NCBI GenBank assembly: GCA_963807235.1
Contig: CAWEBF010000006.1
Span: 310,001 to 374,000, forward strand
From: CAWEBF01 sp963807235
Lineage (GTDB): Bacteria > Acidobacteriota > Vicinamibacteria > Vicinamibacterales > UBA2999
Length of the DNA stretch: 64,000 nt
Direction of reading: 5' to 3'
Shown: positions 48,237 to 59,883 of the stretch, piece after piece
Numbering within the stretch: position 1 is the first letter of the stretch
How the letters are laid out: the number at the start of each line of letters is the position of its first letter
Notes under the pieces: generated by a model
Told to the model about the DNA's origin: nothing
Database searches by the model: none
The model's input: the letters and a program-made list of their open reading frames with translations, nothing else
Program-made: the position numbers and the translations under genes

Positions 48237-49496
48237 TCATTTGCGCGCGTTCTCGTACCAGCGCAGCGCCCACGGGTCGGAGTTGTCGATGCAGGCCAGA
48301 TCCATCTTCTTGTCGGCGTTGAAGTCCGCCGTCACGCAGCCGTTGGCCGAGATGGCCGGATCGAGTGAGAACCGGTCCCACGCCTGCCCGCCGGGCCCCG
48401 CCTTGTAGAAGAACACCCCAGGCTTGACGCCCCTGGCCGCGCCGCGGGTGCCGCCCGAGACGATCTCGGCGTTCCCGTCGCCGTCCGCATCGATCAAGGC
48501 GAGCGCGTGCGAATTGCTGATGCGCGAGTCGATGACGCTGCGCGACCACACGCCCTTGCTGGTCTCCTGGTAGACGACCACCTGGTTCCCGTGAAACGGT
48601 TCGTTCGTGACGAAGAACTTCTTCTTGTCGAACGTACCGACGGCGATCTCGCTGGACCCGCTGCGCGGCCACTCGGCCGGATCGCCCTTGACGATCTCGG
48701 TACGCGTCCACGTCCCGCTCTTGGTCAGCGAGTAGACGAAGACGCCCAGGTACCCGGCGGTCAGCAGGTCGTCCTGCTTGTCGCCGTCCCAGTCGTGAAT
48801 CGCCAGGTCGTGCACCACGCCCCGGTTCTCTTCGGTAATCGTTTCGCGCTTCCACTCCGGCGGGCGATAGGCATTGAGCGGCGTGGGCGTGCGCTCGGGG
48901 TCGGCGGTGCCTGGCGCCTTCGAGCCGATGATCGGCGCGTGAATCAGGATCGGCTGGCCGCCGATCCGGACGAACCGGGCGCGGTGCGACGTGGGAACGG
49001 TGTCGATCTCCTTGAGCGTCCACAGTTCGCGCGGGTCGCCATTGGCTTTCAGGATACCGAGGCGGCTCGTGCCCTGCGCGGGGTTGAGCGTGAACCCGTA
49101 GGCCAGGGCGATTTCGGGGATGCCGTCTCGATCCACGTCCATCGCATCCAGGTTCACCATGCGCGGCACGCCACGTACCAGCACGTGCGGCGTCCAATAC
49201 GGGTTCTCGTACCAGACCAGCTCGGGGTTCGTGCTGCCCAGGCCGATAAGGTCCACCTTGCCGTCCTTGTTCATGTCGGTGGCCAGCACCTGGTAACCGC
49301 CGCGGATTCCCGCCGCCACTGTGTGGGGATGGAAGGGCGCCGCCGGCTCGGCCGGCTCTGCCGGCACGGGCGGCGCGCCGCGGCCGCGACCCTGAGTCGC
49401 GGGCTCGGCCGGAGGGGCCGGGGCTTGTCCCGCGAGAACCGTCAGTCCGAACGCCACCGCCCCGATGGCCACGAGCGAAGGAGTAGACGCACGCAC
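48237..49496 (-). CDS. FG-GAP/VCBS repeat protein, secreted
   Basis: 419 residues from GTG 49496, signal peptide ~1-25. A Pro/Ala-rich linker spans 25-52. Then come repeated calcium-binding loops of the FG-GAP kind: DMNKDGKVDL, DVDRDGIPEI, DWDGDKQDDL, DADGDGNAEI and DFNADKKMDL, giving a seven-bladed propeller like integrin alpha chains. It ends WYENARK. Proteins of this sort are extracellular, often adhesive or ligand-binding. Intact and isolated; divergent from the esterase at 49639. Confidence 0.88.
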   Translation of the reverse strand: MRASTPSLVAIGAVAFGLTVLAGQAPAPPAEPATQGRGRGAPPVPAEPAEPAAPFHPHTVAAGIRGGYQVLATDMNKDGKVDLIGLGSTNPELVWYENPYWTPHVLVRGVPRMVNLDAMDVDRDGIPEIALAYGFTLNPAQGTSRLGILKANGDPRELWTLKEIDTVPTSHRARFVRIGGQPILIHAPIIGSKAPGTADPERTPTPLNAYRPPEWKRETITEENRGVVHDLAIHDWDGDKQDDLLTAGYLGVFVYSLTKSGTWTRTEIVKGDPAEWPRSGSSEIAVGTFDKKKFFVTNEPFHGNQVVVYQETSKGVWSRSVIDSRISNSHALALIDADGDGNAEIVSGGTRGAARGVKPGVFFYKAGPGGQAWDRFSLDPAISANGCVTADFNADKKMDLACIDNSDPWALRWYENARK

Positions 49497-49582
49497 CTTT
49501 CGACCTCCGGTGCGGATTATCGATGCGATCCGATCGACTGAGCGGCCGCGCTCCGCTGAATTTGCCGATCTTTTGACACCCT

Positions 49583-49596
49583 CGATGGCGCCATCG
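49583..49596. promoter_or_regulatory. 14-bp palindrome CGATGGCGCCATCG in a divergent spacer
   Basis: Lies between the FG-GAP gene start (49496) and the esterase start (49639), next to a TTGACA-like hexamer (49573-49578). Could be an operator for either gene; no matching second site is seen. Confidence 0.33.
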
Positions 49597-49638
49597 GCGC
49601 GTGCCCAAAGATAATCCTCACGTCAAAAGGAGGTCACC

Positions 49639-50707
49639 ATGGGGCGTGTGTTCGTGAGGTGCTCGCTCGCTCTGATCGTCGCCGGTGCCGGTGTCGCCAC
49701 ACCGAGTGCGTTCGCTCAGGCAACAACGGTTGCCGGCATCAGCTGCACGACGCCGCCGCCGGCGCATTGCGGCCCCGAGTGCGCCCGCGAGCTGCTGGGG
49801 AATCCCGGCAACGTCACCGAGCCGATGACGGGCCGGACGTTCTTCCTCGATGTCCCGTGCGACCTGAAGCCGGAGGAGCAGGTCATCGTGATCCTGAACC
49901 TTCACGGCGCCGGCTCCATCGGCAACTGGCAGCGCCACTACTTTCCGGCGCTCGACTTCAAGGAGAAGTACCGCCTGGTCATCGCCACGCCCACCGCGGG
50001 CGGCTCGGGCACGATCGGCGCGAGCGGCGCGCCCGCCGTCCGCATGTGGGGTCCCTCGACAGACGACGCCTACCTGCAAAACGTCACCAACCTGGTACTC
50101 GACCGCGTGGGCCGCGCCAACGTGAAAGCGTTCTGGCTGGCCGGCCACTCGCAGGGCGGCATGACGTCCAACCGCGTCGTGTGCAGCGACTTCTTCAAGG
50201 ACAAGGTCGACGGGTGGCTCAGCCTGTCGGGCGGGCGAATCGGCCCCGCGCCAATCTCGCCGGATTTCTTCGGCCCGAGCGGCCCGCCGGCCGCACCGCC
50301 GGGAGGCGGTAATGCGCCTCGGCCCGGTGTCGCCGCCCAGCCGGCGTGCGACATCTCTTTCATCTTCACCTCGGGGCAGCACGAGAATCACGGGATTGCC
50401 GGAGACGTCGCCGTGGGCGGCCAAGTACGCATGTGGTGCGCGCACGCGGCGTCCCGACGTCGTGGACTCGAAAGCCGGTTACGTGACCGGAGCCGCTCCC
50501 GGCCGCGGCGCGAGCTGGGGTCGCGCGGCCAGACCCGGCACGGCGGAGGTGTTCGTGTACCCGAACTGCCAGGGTGGCCGCGTGGTGGCCGACGTGTTGC
50601 GGTTGGACAAGGGCCACACCGAAGGGCTCGAACCGAACGTCACCGAAACGCTCGTAGCGCTGATGGCGTCCGCTCCGGGCGGGAAGGTGCGAGCATCCCG
50701 TCGCTGA
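49639..50707 (+). CDS. LpqC/PHB-depolymerase-like secreted esterase (one frame break)
   Basis: ATG 49639 is preceded by AAAGGAGGT, an ideal Shine-Dalgarno. Signal peptide ~1-27 (AFAQ). Esterase (CE1-like) motifs: [20 protein letters not shown] (oxyanion), AGHSQGGM with the nucleophile Ser near residue 172, and late DKGHTEG with the His. Several Cys ([31 protein letters not shown]) suggest disulfides. The frame slips near 50430: [11 protein letters not shown] continues as [20 protein letters not shown]. The repaired length is about 355 residues. Polyester, feruloyl or other ester substrates are possible. Confidence 0.88.
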
Positions 50708-50733
50708 ACGGGGGAGACGCCGCCCCTGCGGCG

Positions 50734-52069
50734 TCAGATTTCGAGAACGCCGGTGCTGTCGCCGAATGAGTCGAGCGGGGCGCCCAGCACCTTCAGCATC
50801 GCCAGCAGCAGGTTCGACATGTGCGTGTCCTTCGCGAACTGCAGATGCCGGCCGCCCTTCAGCTTTCCGGACGCGCCCCCGGCGAGGATGATCGGCAGCG
50901 GACTGAAGTTGTGCTGGTTGCCGTCGCTCAGCGAGCTGCCGTACAGCACCATCGAGTGATCCAGCAGCGTGCCGTCGCCGTCCGGCGTCGTCTTCAGCTT
51001 CTCGAGGAAATAGGCGACCTTGGTCGCGTGGTAGGTGTTGAGCTGCGCGAAGCGATCCATGTTGCCGCGGTCGTTCGAGTGGTGCGACAGGTTGTGGAAC
51101 GGATCGCGGATGTTCGTCTCCGGGTAGGTGGCCCCGCTCAGCTCGCGCGCGAACATCAACGTGGATACGCGCGTGATGTCCGCCTGGAACGCGATCACCT
51201 GCAGGTCCATCAGGAGCTTCAGGTGCTCCTGGAACGTCGGCGGCACACCGGCGGGCACATCGGGCAGCGTCAGATCCTCGCGCACCGTCGCCTCGGCGCG
51301 TTGGATGCGCCGCTCCACCTCGCGCACGTCGTCGAGATACTGACCCAGCCGGCGGCGGTCGCCTGGCGGCAGGTCGCGCTGCAGCGCCGAGACCTGGCCG
51401 GTCACCGAATCGAGCAGGCTCCGTGACTCCTGCCGCCTGGCGCGGCGCTCGGCGCTCGTGGACCCATCCCCGAACAGCTTCTCGAACACCAGCCGCGGGT
51501 TGTTCTGCATCGGCAGCGGGTCGGTGGGGGACTTCCAGGAGATCGAGTTCCGGTAGGCGCAGCTGAAGGAGGCTTCGCACGCCAGCACCGCTTCCTCGAT
51601 CGAGAGTTCGAGAGAAGGGAGCGGCGTGTCCTGGCCGATGTGGCGGGCCGCGACCTGATCGACCGACACGCCCAGGTGCGCCTGGGCGCCGCGTTCCGGC
51701 ACGGCGCCGGTGAGGAACACTGCGGCTGCGCGGGTGTGGTTCGCGCCGGCCGATACGTCCGCGCCGCCCGCTCCTGCCACGTACGGGTGGGCCAGGCCGC
51801 TCACGACGTTCAGGCGCTCGCGATACGGCTCGAGCGGCTTCAGGATCTCCGTGAACGTGAAGCCCGATGCCTTCGGTCGCGGGCGTCCACTTGTCCATCG
51901 TGGCGCCGTGCGGCACGTACATGCAGGCCAGCCGCGCGCGCGGCTGGGCGGCCGTCTGGCGGAGAGGTGTCTGCGCCGGGACCATCGATTCGAGGAGCGG
52001 CAAGGCCAGGATCGTGCCCGACCCCTGCAGGAACGCGCGCCGCGACACGTGCTTTTTGGTGATGAACAT
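50734..52069 (-). CDS. DUF1552 protein, Tat-exported (one frame break), left module
   Basis: ATG 52069 opens MFITKKHVSRRAFLQGSGTI, a Tat signal (SRRAFLQG). DUF1552 blocks: ACMYVPHGATMDKWTPATEG, SLELSIEEAVLACEASFSC, CAYRNSISWKSPTDPLPMQN, RVSTLMFARELSGATYPETN, FHNLSHHSNDRGNMDRFAQL and LDHSMVLYGSSLSDGNQHNF. The frame slips near 51870 in a G run (TPATEGIG continues as FTFTEILKPLEPYRERLNVV). DUF1552 proteins pair with DUF1592-type cytochromes, as here. The fold resembles alkaline-phosphatase/sulfatase-like DUF1501 proteins. The exact reaction is unknown. Confidence 0.92.
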
Positions 52070-54397
52070 CACTGTGGCTCCGGACGACTTCGATCGCATC
52101 TGGAACTGGGGGGCCGCCACGACGCCCTGAACGAGCGCCGAAAAGCGGTAGCGGTCTTTCGCGGTGGCACGCACGATCGCACGCACGGCCGGCATGTCTT
52201 CCGGACGCATGGCGCGGCCCGACGCGTAGGTCAGCAGCTTCTCGACGAACACCGTGGCGAACACATCCGCGCGCGCCAGGAGCGCCTGCCGCAGCGACGC
52301 CGGCCCGCTGAGTGCCGTTCCGTCGGTCAGCCGTGCCGAGACGTCGATCGCCGCCTGGCCGTCGACCGTCCGCCACTTGCCGGTGTGATCGAAGTTCTCG
52401 AGCGTCAGCCCGATCGGATCCATCAGCTTGTGGCAGGACGCGCACGCCGCGTTCGCGCGATGCTGCTCGAGACGCTGGCGCAGCGAGGTGACCTTCACCT
52501 GGTTGGCGTCCTTCTCCAGGTTGGTCTCGACACCGGGAGGCGGCTGCGGCGGCGGGGCCCCCAGCAGGTTCTCGAGCACCCACTTGCCGCGCACGACCGG
52601 CGACGTGCGGTTGGCGGCCGAGGTGATCGTGAGGACGCTGCTGTGACCCAGCAGGCCGCGGCGCGGGCTGTCGGCGAGGCAGCGACACGCGCCGCGTGCG
52701 CGAGCCGCGGATGTCGGGCACGCCGTAGTGGCGCGCCAGGCGTTCGTCCACGAACGTGAAGTCGGCGTCCAGGAGATCGATGACGCTGCGGTCCTCGCGC
52801 ATCACGGCGCGGAAGAGCAGCTCGGTTTCCCGCTGCATCGACCGGCGCAGGCTGCCGTCGAAGTCGGGCGAATCGGGCCGCAGGTTGCGCAGCTCGCGCA
52901 GGAGCAGCCACTGCCCGGCGAAGTTCTCCACGAGCTCGTCGGCTCGCGGATCGGCCAACATCCGCCGCACCTGCCGCTCCAGCGTGTCGCCGGTCCGCAG
53001 CGCGCCGCGCCGGGCGAGATCCAGCAGCTCGTCGTCGGGAATGCTGCTCCAGAGAAAGAAGGAGAGACGCGACGCCAGCTCGACGTCGCTCAGCGGAAAC
53101 GCCTTTCCCGGCGCCACGTTCGCGGGCTCGCGCTCGAACCGGAAGAGGAACTGCGGATCCACCAGCACGCGCGCGACGGCCCGCCGGATGCCCGCTTCGA
53201 ACGAGGCGCCGCTGCGCCCGGCCGCGTAGGCCTCGAGAAGCGTGCGCATCTCCGGCCCGTCGGCCGGCACGGCACGCCGATACGCGCGCGTGGCCAGCGT
53301 GTTCAGAATCTTCGCCGCGCAGGCGGGCTCGTCGGCCGGTGTGGCGGGCGTGCAGACGAGGAGCCGCCGGCGGCTCGGCGTGTCGCCGGGCCCGGTCGGG
53401 TTGAAGGGCCCCGCGATAGTCACCTGCGTGATGCCCGGCGTTCGCGAGTCCACATCGTAGACGCCGTCCGCGGTGCCGGCGTGGCTCCGCACCAGCGACG
53501 CGGCCGCGATCGTCCGCGGGCCGGCGGCCACGCGCAGGCGCGTCGCACCGCGTCCTCCCTGGATCGCGACGGGCGTTCCGTCGATGGCGACATATAGATC
53601 GGTCGCACCGCGGGCCAGGGCCTCCCGGTCCGCCGAGGCGGGCACCGCCGGCTTGTCCGACCTGGAAGTCGTACTCGGCGTCGAGCGGGAAGGTGTGCCG
53701 GATGATGATGCCGCCGCGCGTGCCCAGCGGCAGGCCATCGACGTGGGCATCCTGCGGGATGTCGCCGGGCACCCGGTAGGTGGCGCGATCGAGCCCGGTC
53801 GAGGGATCGCCGACGGCGAGCCGGCTGACGCGTGCGGCGGCCGCCACGTAGCCTTCGATCAATGCCGGCGAGACGCCCAGCACGTCGGCAATGTTGTCGA
53901 ATCCGGCGGCCGAGTCGTCGGGCGGCAGCAGCGCGCTGACGTCCACGTCCAGGGCCAGCAGGTCGCGCACGACATTGGCGTATCCGTGCGGTTCAACCGG
54001 TGCAGCGCCGGCGCGCCCGGATCGAGGTTGCGCGCCGCCGCGCGGTCGAGATCGTTCTCGAGTACCCGCAGCAAAGGCTTCACGCGCCGCCGCGGGCGGC
54101 TTCGGCGCGCCATCGGGCGGCATCAGGCCGGTGCGCACTTTGCGCACCACCTTCTCCCACGCCTCGGCGTGCCCGACCAGGTTTGCCCGGTCCAGCGAGT
54201 CGAGCGCCAGGCCGCCGCTCTTCAGCCGGGCGTTGTGGCACGTGACGCAGTACTGCGTGAGGAAAGCCGGTGCCGGTGCCTGCTGACTGAGCCGCTGGAC
54301 GTGCCGCTCGAGGCGCGGGGTTCTGCGCGCCGGCCAGCTGAAGACCGGGCACGAAGACGGCAAGGGCGACGAGCGTGGCGCCGGCCAGGTACTTCAT
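52068..54397 (-). CDS. Planctomycete-type c-type cytochrome, DUF1587/1592/1588/1585 (many frame breaks), left module
   Basis: ATG 54397 opens MKYLAGATLVALAVFVPGLQ (signal peptide), followed by a Pro/Ala linker. The first haem motif is CVTCH (FLTQYCVTCHNARLKSGGLA). DUF1587: VVRDLLALDVDVSALLPPDD. DUF1592: ELASRLSFFLWSSIPDDELL. DUF1588: LTITSAANRTSPVVRGKWVL. A second haem motif CASCH lies in ACASCHKLMDPIGLTLENFD, and DUF1585 follows (KLLTYASGRAMRPEDMPAVR). Breaks are inferred near 54290, 54100, 53990, 53690 and 52680, plus one near the end; the likely stop overlaps the next start as TGATG. Its ATG overlaps the ankyrin stop as ATGA. Electron-transfer or oxidase role outside the cytoplasm. Confidence 0.87.
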
Positions 54398-55942
54398 GGG
54401 CGAACCGTTGCGGCGGCCGGGGCGCTGGCCAGCCGGCGCAGCAGGGCGATCGTGGACGGCTTCGCCACCGGAGAGTTGGTGGCCAGGAACACGCCTTCGG
54501 CCCACGTCAACGGCGTGCGGCCTTCTTTGTCCGCGATGTCGATGCGCGCGCCGCGCTGCACCAGCAGCTCGATGATGTCGTCCGATCCGCGGTTGGCGGC
54601 CCCGTGGATCGCCGCGAGCCCCATCTCGTTCACGGCGTTGGGCTCACCCCCGATTTCCAGACACAGGCGAACGGCGTCGAGCCAGGAGGCCGGCGACTCG
54701 CTGTAGGTCTGTCCGACCACCCAGTTCACGCCGGCCGCCGCCATGAGCGCGGTGGTGCCGTGGAACGTGGTGATGGCCGGGTCGGCGCCCTTGGCGAGCA
54801 GCCGCCGCATCACCGTCACGTCCGCGGACTGCGCGGCCCGGATGAAGGGTGTCTGGCCCGTGAAGTCCACCCACTCCAGCGATCCCAGCGGCAGCATGTG
54901 CCGGCGCTGCGGCGGGAACTCCTTCACGCGTGCGTTGACGTCCGCGCCCTTGGCGATGAGCGCGTCGATCAGCGCCAACGCCGCATCACGATCGATTCCG
55001 TTGTCGGTGGCGCCGCTGCGCAGATCCAGGTTGCGGATCTCGACCGCTGCCCACAGCGGCGATCGGCCCCACCAGTCGGCGGTCCGGACATCGGCGCCGG
55101 CGGTGACGAGGAACTGGGCCACCGTCACGTGGCCGTTCGTGATCGCCATCAAGAGCGGCGTCACGCCGTTGGGATCGACAGCCGCCAGGTTCGCACCAGC
55201 CGCGACGAGCTGCCGGGCGGGGTCCAGCAGTCCGCCGCGCGCGGCAAAGAGCAGCGGCGTCATGCCGCCGGGCGTGGCCAGCTGCTCGCCCTGCGGTGGG
55301 ACGCCGCCGCGGACGATGCCGACGCCGTGCGAGCCGCCGCCGGCTCCCGGCGGGCGCGCCGCCGGCCTGGCGCCGACGCGTGTGCGCGCTTCGATCGACG
55401 CGCCGCGGGAGAGCAACAGGCGAACCAGCTCGGAGTCGGTTTTCGCGGACGGCCCACATCAGCGCCGTGTGACCGAGTTCGGGCTCCGCGGCGTTGATGG
55501 CGGCGCCGCGATCGAGGAGCAGCTGCGCCGCGTCGAGCGCGCCGGTGCGAACGGCGGCCATCAGGAGCGTGTCGCCGGTCGGGTCGGTCGTATCGACCCG
55601 TGCGCCGGCATCCAGAAGACGGCGCAGGATCGCGGCATTGCCTTGCGCCGCCGCCACGTAGGCGGGTGTGACGCCCAGGGCATTGGCGGTGGCCACCTTC
55701 GCGCCGGCCGCGATCAACGCCGTCACAACGCCGTCGTCTTCCGCGCGAACGGCCCAGTGCAACGCCGTGGCGCCGTCGGGCCCCGTCGCGTTGACGTCGT
55801 GTCCTTCTTTCAGGAGACGTCGGACCGCCGCCATGTCGCCGGACTCGGCGGCCGCGACAAGCACGTCGGTCGCCGCCGCGCCGGCAGGCGGAACAAGGAT
55901 GCACCACGAGGCGACCCACAGCGCGACCACAAGCCTCTTCAC
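54394..55942 (-). CDS. Secreted ankyrin-repeat protein (one frame break), left module
   Basis: GTG 55942, with GGGAGGCGG upstream, opens VKRLVVALWVASWCILVPPA (signal peptide). About 10-11 ankyrin repeats follow, recognised by GATALHWAVRAEDDGVVTAL, GDTLLMAAVRTGALDAAQLL, GVTPLLMAITNGHVTVAQFL and GLAAIHGAANRGSDDIIELL. The frame slips near 55440: LMWAVRENR continues as LLSRGASIEARTRVG. It ends TIALLRRLASAPAAATVRP. Ankyrin repeats bind proteins. It is first in the left module, whereas its paralogue at 61206 is third in the right one. Periplasmic or surface assembly partner of the cytochrome/DUF1552 pair is inference. Confidence 0.9.
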
Positions 55943-56412
55943 GGACCGCCTCCCTGGCGCAAGTATCGGGCGCCGAGTGGCAATTATCGCGCCTGACATG
56001 GCGTGAGGGCCGCAAAAAAGCCACAAATTCGGGTCAGTGCATGGCCTTTCGCCTGCTGTTTACGCAGCGCCCCGGTGCCTCGTCCTACCCCATGTGACTG
56101 AACAGCTGCCGTCCCAGCGGCACCACATGCGAACAGCGGCTTTCCCATTGCTGCGCCGGACTTCCCACCGGGCATGGGGGTCGGCGAAACCGCAGTCGAG
56201 GAGGAAGTCATGAGACGTACAACGTACGTGACCGCGCTGGTTGCCGGGGGCTGGATGGTCGGCGCGGCCAGGCAGAAGCAGGGAGCCCGGCGAAGGGCGC
56301 GCCACGCGAACCGGAGATCGAGCCACACGCCTCAATCATTGCCGTCACCTCCGCGTAGAGGTCCCTTTTGCTCCGAATCGGACCCGTCCCCAAGCTCGGA
56401 GGCGGGCGTAGA
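55943..56412. other. Divergent spacer with a possible permease relic
   Basis: 470 bases between the two cytochrome modules. It must hold both promoters. A minus-strand start at 56328 reads MWLDLRFAWRALRRAP, which resembles the N-terminus of acidobacterial MacB-like (ADOP) permeases, and 56414-56365 reads GPIRSKRDLYAEVTAMI on the same strand; both lose coherence quickly. At best a decayed fragment; nothing else supportable. Confidence 0.32.
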
Positions 56413-57512
56413 ATGGCCTTGGCCATGCGTCCATCCAGGGTCCTCTCTCGCCTGTGGGCAAGCGTGGCCTGCACGACGGTAGTCGCCATCGGCGCGCTGG
56501 TGTCCGCGCAGTCGCAGCCAGCCTCGCCCGTCACCGCACCGACCGGCGCCGTCACCGGCGCCTGTCACGTCAGCCCCATCGTCAACGACCTCGATCGCGC
56601 CGCGCGCTTCTACCACGATCTCCTTGGGCTGGACCTGGTGCCTGCGCCGCCGTCTGGGCCGTTGCCCTGGGACGAGGATCCCGGCCACCTGCACCTGCAT
56701 GGCCTGCCGCAGGCGCGGCTGCGCTTCATCGGCGCGCGGATGCCGGGTATCCGCTGCGGCGTCGAACTGGTCGAGATCAACGGCGTCGCACGCACCGCGG
56801 TCCGCCGGCGGATGCAGGATCCCGGCGCGGTCACGCTCATCCTGCTGGTACGCGATATCGACGCCGCGTTCACCAAGCTCAAGGCCGCCGGCGTCCCGGT
56901 CGTGACAACGGGCGGCATGCCGCTGGCGATGAGCGCCACGAACAAGACCCGCGCCGTCATCGTGCAGGACCCGGACGGCCACTTCGTCGAGCTGGCCCAG
57001 CTCGATCCGATGCCGGCCACGGCGGCGCCGTCGTCGAGCAACGTCATCGGCATTCGCCTGCGCGTCACGGTCGCCGACATGGAAGGCACGCTGCGCTTCT
57101 ACCGCGAGCGGCTCGGCCTGACCGGCGAGCTGGGGCCGTTCTCGAAGACGCCGCTCGTGTCCGCGATGATGGGGCTTGCCCGACAGCGAGTACCGGCTGG
57201 CGACGATCCGGATGCCGAACTCGCCGCTGCTGTTCGAACTGCTCGAACTGAAGGGCCTGGCGCCGGCGACGGTGCGATCGACGGTTCAGGATCCGGGATC
57301 GTTCCGGCTGCAGCTCAACGTTCGCGACATCGACGCGGCGCTGGCCGGCATGACCCCGCCGGCAGCACCGTGGTGTCGAGCAACCGGGCGCCGGTGGCGA
57401 TGACGTTCGGCAGCCGGCCGTGGCGTCTCGCCGTCGCGTCCGATCCGAACAACCTGTTCCTGGTCGTGCAGCAGCCGCCACCCCCGGCCGCGGCGCCGCA
57501 GCAGCGCAGCCG
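56413..57512 (+). CDS. Two VOC (glyoxalase-like) domains, N-terminal part of an apparent VOC-cytochrome fusion (frame breaks)
   Basis: ATG 56413 opens MALAMRPSRVLSRLWASVAC, a signal peptide ending at SAQS near residue 34. VOC domain 1: CHVSPIVNDLDRAARFYHDL to VIVQDPDGHFVELAQLDPM. VOC domain 2: IGIRLRVTVADMEGTLRFYR to LAVASDPNNLFLVVQQ. The frame slips near 57175 (MMGL continues as PDSEYRLATIRMPNSPLLFE) and near 57360 (AGMTPP to GGSTVVSSNRAPVAMTFGSR). After VVQQPPPPAAAPQQ the Pro/Ala linker runs straight into the cytochrome part with no stop-start pair or new signal peptide. I end this entry at the linker for clarity; the two entries are probably one polypeptide. Confidence 0.8.
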
Positions 57513-59857
57513 TCGGCGCAGGCGAGCACCGGGCCGGCGGCGGCCACGCCGCCCTGGTCTCCAACTACTGCGTGTCGTGCCACAACTCGCGCACGCGCAC
57601 AGCGGACCTGGCGCTCGACTCGCTGGACCTGTCGAACGTCGGCCGCGACGCCGCGGCGTGGGAGAAGGTGATCAAGAAGGTCCGCTCGGGGGCGATGCCG
57701 CCTCAAGGCATGCCGCAGCCCGACGGCGCGGCGCGTGCGGCGCTGGTCACGTTCCTCGAAACCACTCTCGATCGCGAGGCCGCGGCCAGCCCCAACCCGG
57801 GACGTCCGGCGCTGCATCGGCTGAACCGCGCCGAGTACCAGAACGTGATCCGCGATCTCCTGGCGCTCGACGTCGACGCGGCGTCGCTGCTGCCCGCCGA
57901 CGATTCCAGCTTCGGCTTCGACAACGTGGCCGACGTGCTGGGCGTCTCGCCAGTGCTGCTCGAGCGCTACATCGCCGCCGCCGAGAAGATCAGCGCCGCG
58001 GCCATCGGCGATCCGGCCAGCCCGGCCACCGACAAGACCCATCGCGTCCGGTTCGACCTGACGCAGACCGGGCACATCGATGGACTGCCGCTCGGCACGC
58101 GTGGCGGCGCGCTGATTCGCGACACGTTCCCCCTCGACGGCGAGTACGTGATCAAGCCCAAGCTGTGGCGGACGAACGTAGGCTTCATCCGAGGGCTGGC
58201 CTCGCCGCACCAGGTTGAGATCAGCGTGGACGGCGAGCGCGTGCACCTGGTGACGGTGGGGACGCCCGAGGACTACCAGACCTCGCTGATGGGTCCCGAC
58301 AACGCCGTCAAGATCATCGAAGCGCGGATGCAGGTGCGGGTGCCGATCAAGGCCGGCCCGCGCGCCATCGGCGTGACCTTCGTCCAGAAGACGAACGCGC
58401 TGCCGCCGACGCTGCTGCAGCCGTATCTCTCGACGCTGGACCCGGTGGACTCCGACGGCGTGCCGCGCTTCGAGGCGGTGACCATCAGCGGTCCGTTCCG
58501 GGCCACCGGACCGGGGAACACCCCGAGCCGGCGCCGGATCTTCGCCTGCCGTCCGCCTGCCGGCGCCACCGCCGCGGCGGAGACGGCGTGTGCGCGGCAG
58601 ATCATCACGGCGCTCGCGCGGCGCGCCTATCGCCGTCCGGTTGGCGACGCCGACGTGGCACCGCTGCTGGCGTTCTACCAGACGGGCCGCGCGAAGGCCG
58701 GCTTCGACGGCGGCATCCAACTGGCGCTGCAGCGCGTCCTGTCCGATCCGGAGTTCGTGTTCAGGGCCGAACGCGACCCGAAGACGGCCGGAGCCGGATC
58801 GGCGTACCGCCTCACGGACCTGGAGCTGGCGTCGCGCTTGTCCTTCTTCCTGTGGAGCAGCATGCCCGACGAAGCACTGCTGTCGGCGGCGGGGCAGGGG
58901 CGCCTCACGGATCCCGTGACCCTCGAGCGGCAGGTCAAGCGGATGTTGGCCGACCCGCGCGCCGCGGCACTCATCAGCAATTTCGCCGGGCAGTGGCTCT
59001 ATCTTCGCAACCTGCGGAACGTCGTGCCCAGCAAGGACCAGTTTCCCGACTTCGACGACAACCTGCGGCAGGCGTTGCAGCGTGAGACCGAGCTGTTGCT
59101 CGAGCACGTGATGACGCAGGACCGCAGCGTGCTGGAGCTGCTGACGGCCGATTACACGTTCGTGAACGAACGGCTGGCCCGCCACTACGGCATCCCCAAC
59201 GTCTACGGCACGCAGTTCCGGCGCGTGCCGGTGACCAACGACGCGCGTCGCGGGCTACTGGGCCACGGCAGCATCCTCACCGTGACGTCGCAGCCTAACC
59301 GCACGTCTCCGGTGCTGCGGGGCAAGTGGATCCTCGACAACCTGCTCGGCACCCCGCCGCCGGCGCCGCCGGCGGTCGTGCCGCCGCTGAAGGAGAACAG
59401 CGACCGCGAGCGGCCGCTGACGATGCGCGAGCAGATGGAAGAGCACCGCGCCAATCCGGCCTGTGCCGGCTGCCACAAGCTGATGGACCCGCTAGGCTTC
59501 GCGCTGGAGAACTTCGACGGGGTGGGCGCGTGGCGCACCAGCGACTCGCGCGCGCCGATTGACCCGTCGTCCGAGCTGGCCGACGGCACCCGCGTGGCGG
59601 GACCGGCGGCGCTGCGGCAAACCCTGCTCGCGAAGCCCACCGTGTTCGCCGGCACGATGGCCGAGAAGATGCTGACCTATGCGCTCGGCCGCGGGCTCGA
59701 GCCCTACGACATGCCCGCGGTCCGCGCGATCGTGCGCGACGCCGGCCGCCGCGATTACCGTTTCTCGTCGCTCGTGCTCGGCATCGTCAACAGCGTCCCG
59801 TTCCAGATGCGCGCCAGGGCTTCGCAGGAGCCTGCCGCCACGCGGGCGAGCCGCTGA
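57513..59857 (+). CDS. Planctomycete-type c-type cytochrome, DUF1587/1592/1588/1585, right module
   Basis: The body reads in one frame from ~57555 to 59857. First haem motif CVSCH (LVSNYCVSCHNSRT). DUF1587: VIRDLLALDVDAASLLPADD. DUF1592: ELASRLSFFLWSSMPDEALL. DUF1588: ILTVTSQPNRTSPVLRGKWI. Second haem motif CAGCH (ACAGCHKLMDPLGFALENFD). DUF1585: EKMLTYALGRGLEPYDMPAV. It ends QMRARASQEPAATRASR. Unlike its paralogue at 54397 it has no signal peptide of its own; the only one is at the VOC start 56413, so export must rely on the fusion. A slip in the linker near 57510-57550 prevents direct proof. DUF1552 follows 27 bases downstream. Confidence 0.9.
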
Positions 59858-59883
59858 TCCAGGAGACACCCAGGAGAACCGTG

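Noticed and set aside
50366..52594. Apparent fusion of DUF1592 cytochrome with DUF1552 protein
   Set aside because: The DUF1552 part has its own Tat signal and start (52069), and the paralogous genes at 57513/59884 are separate. A slip removed the stop.
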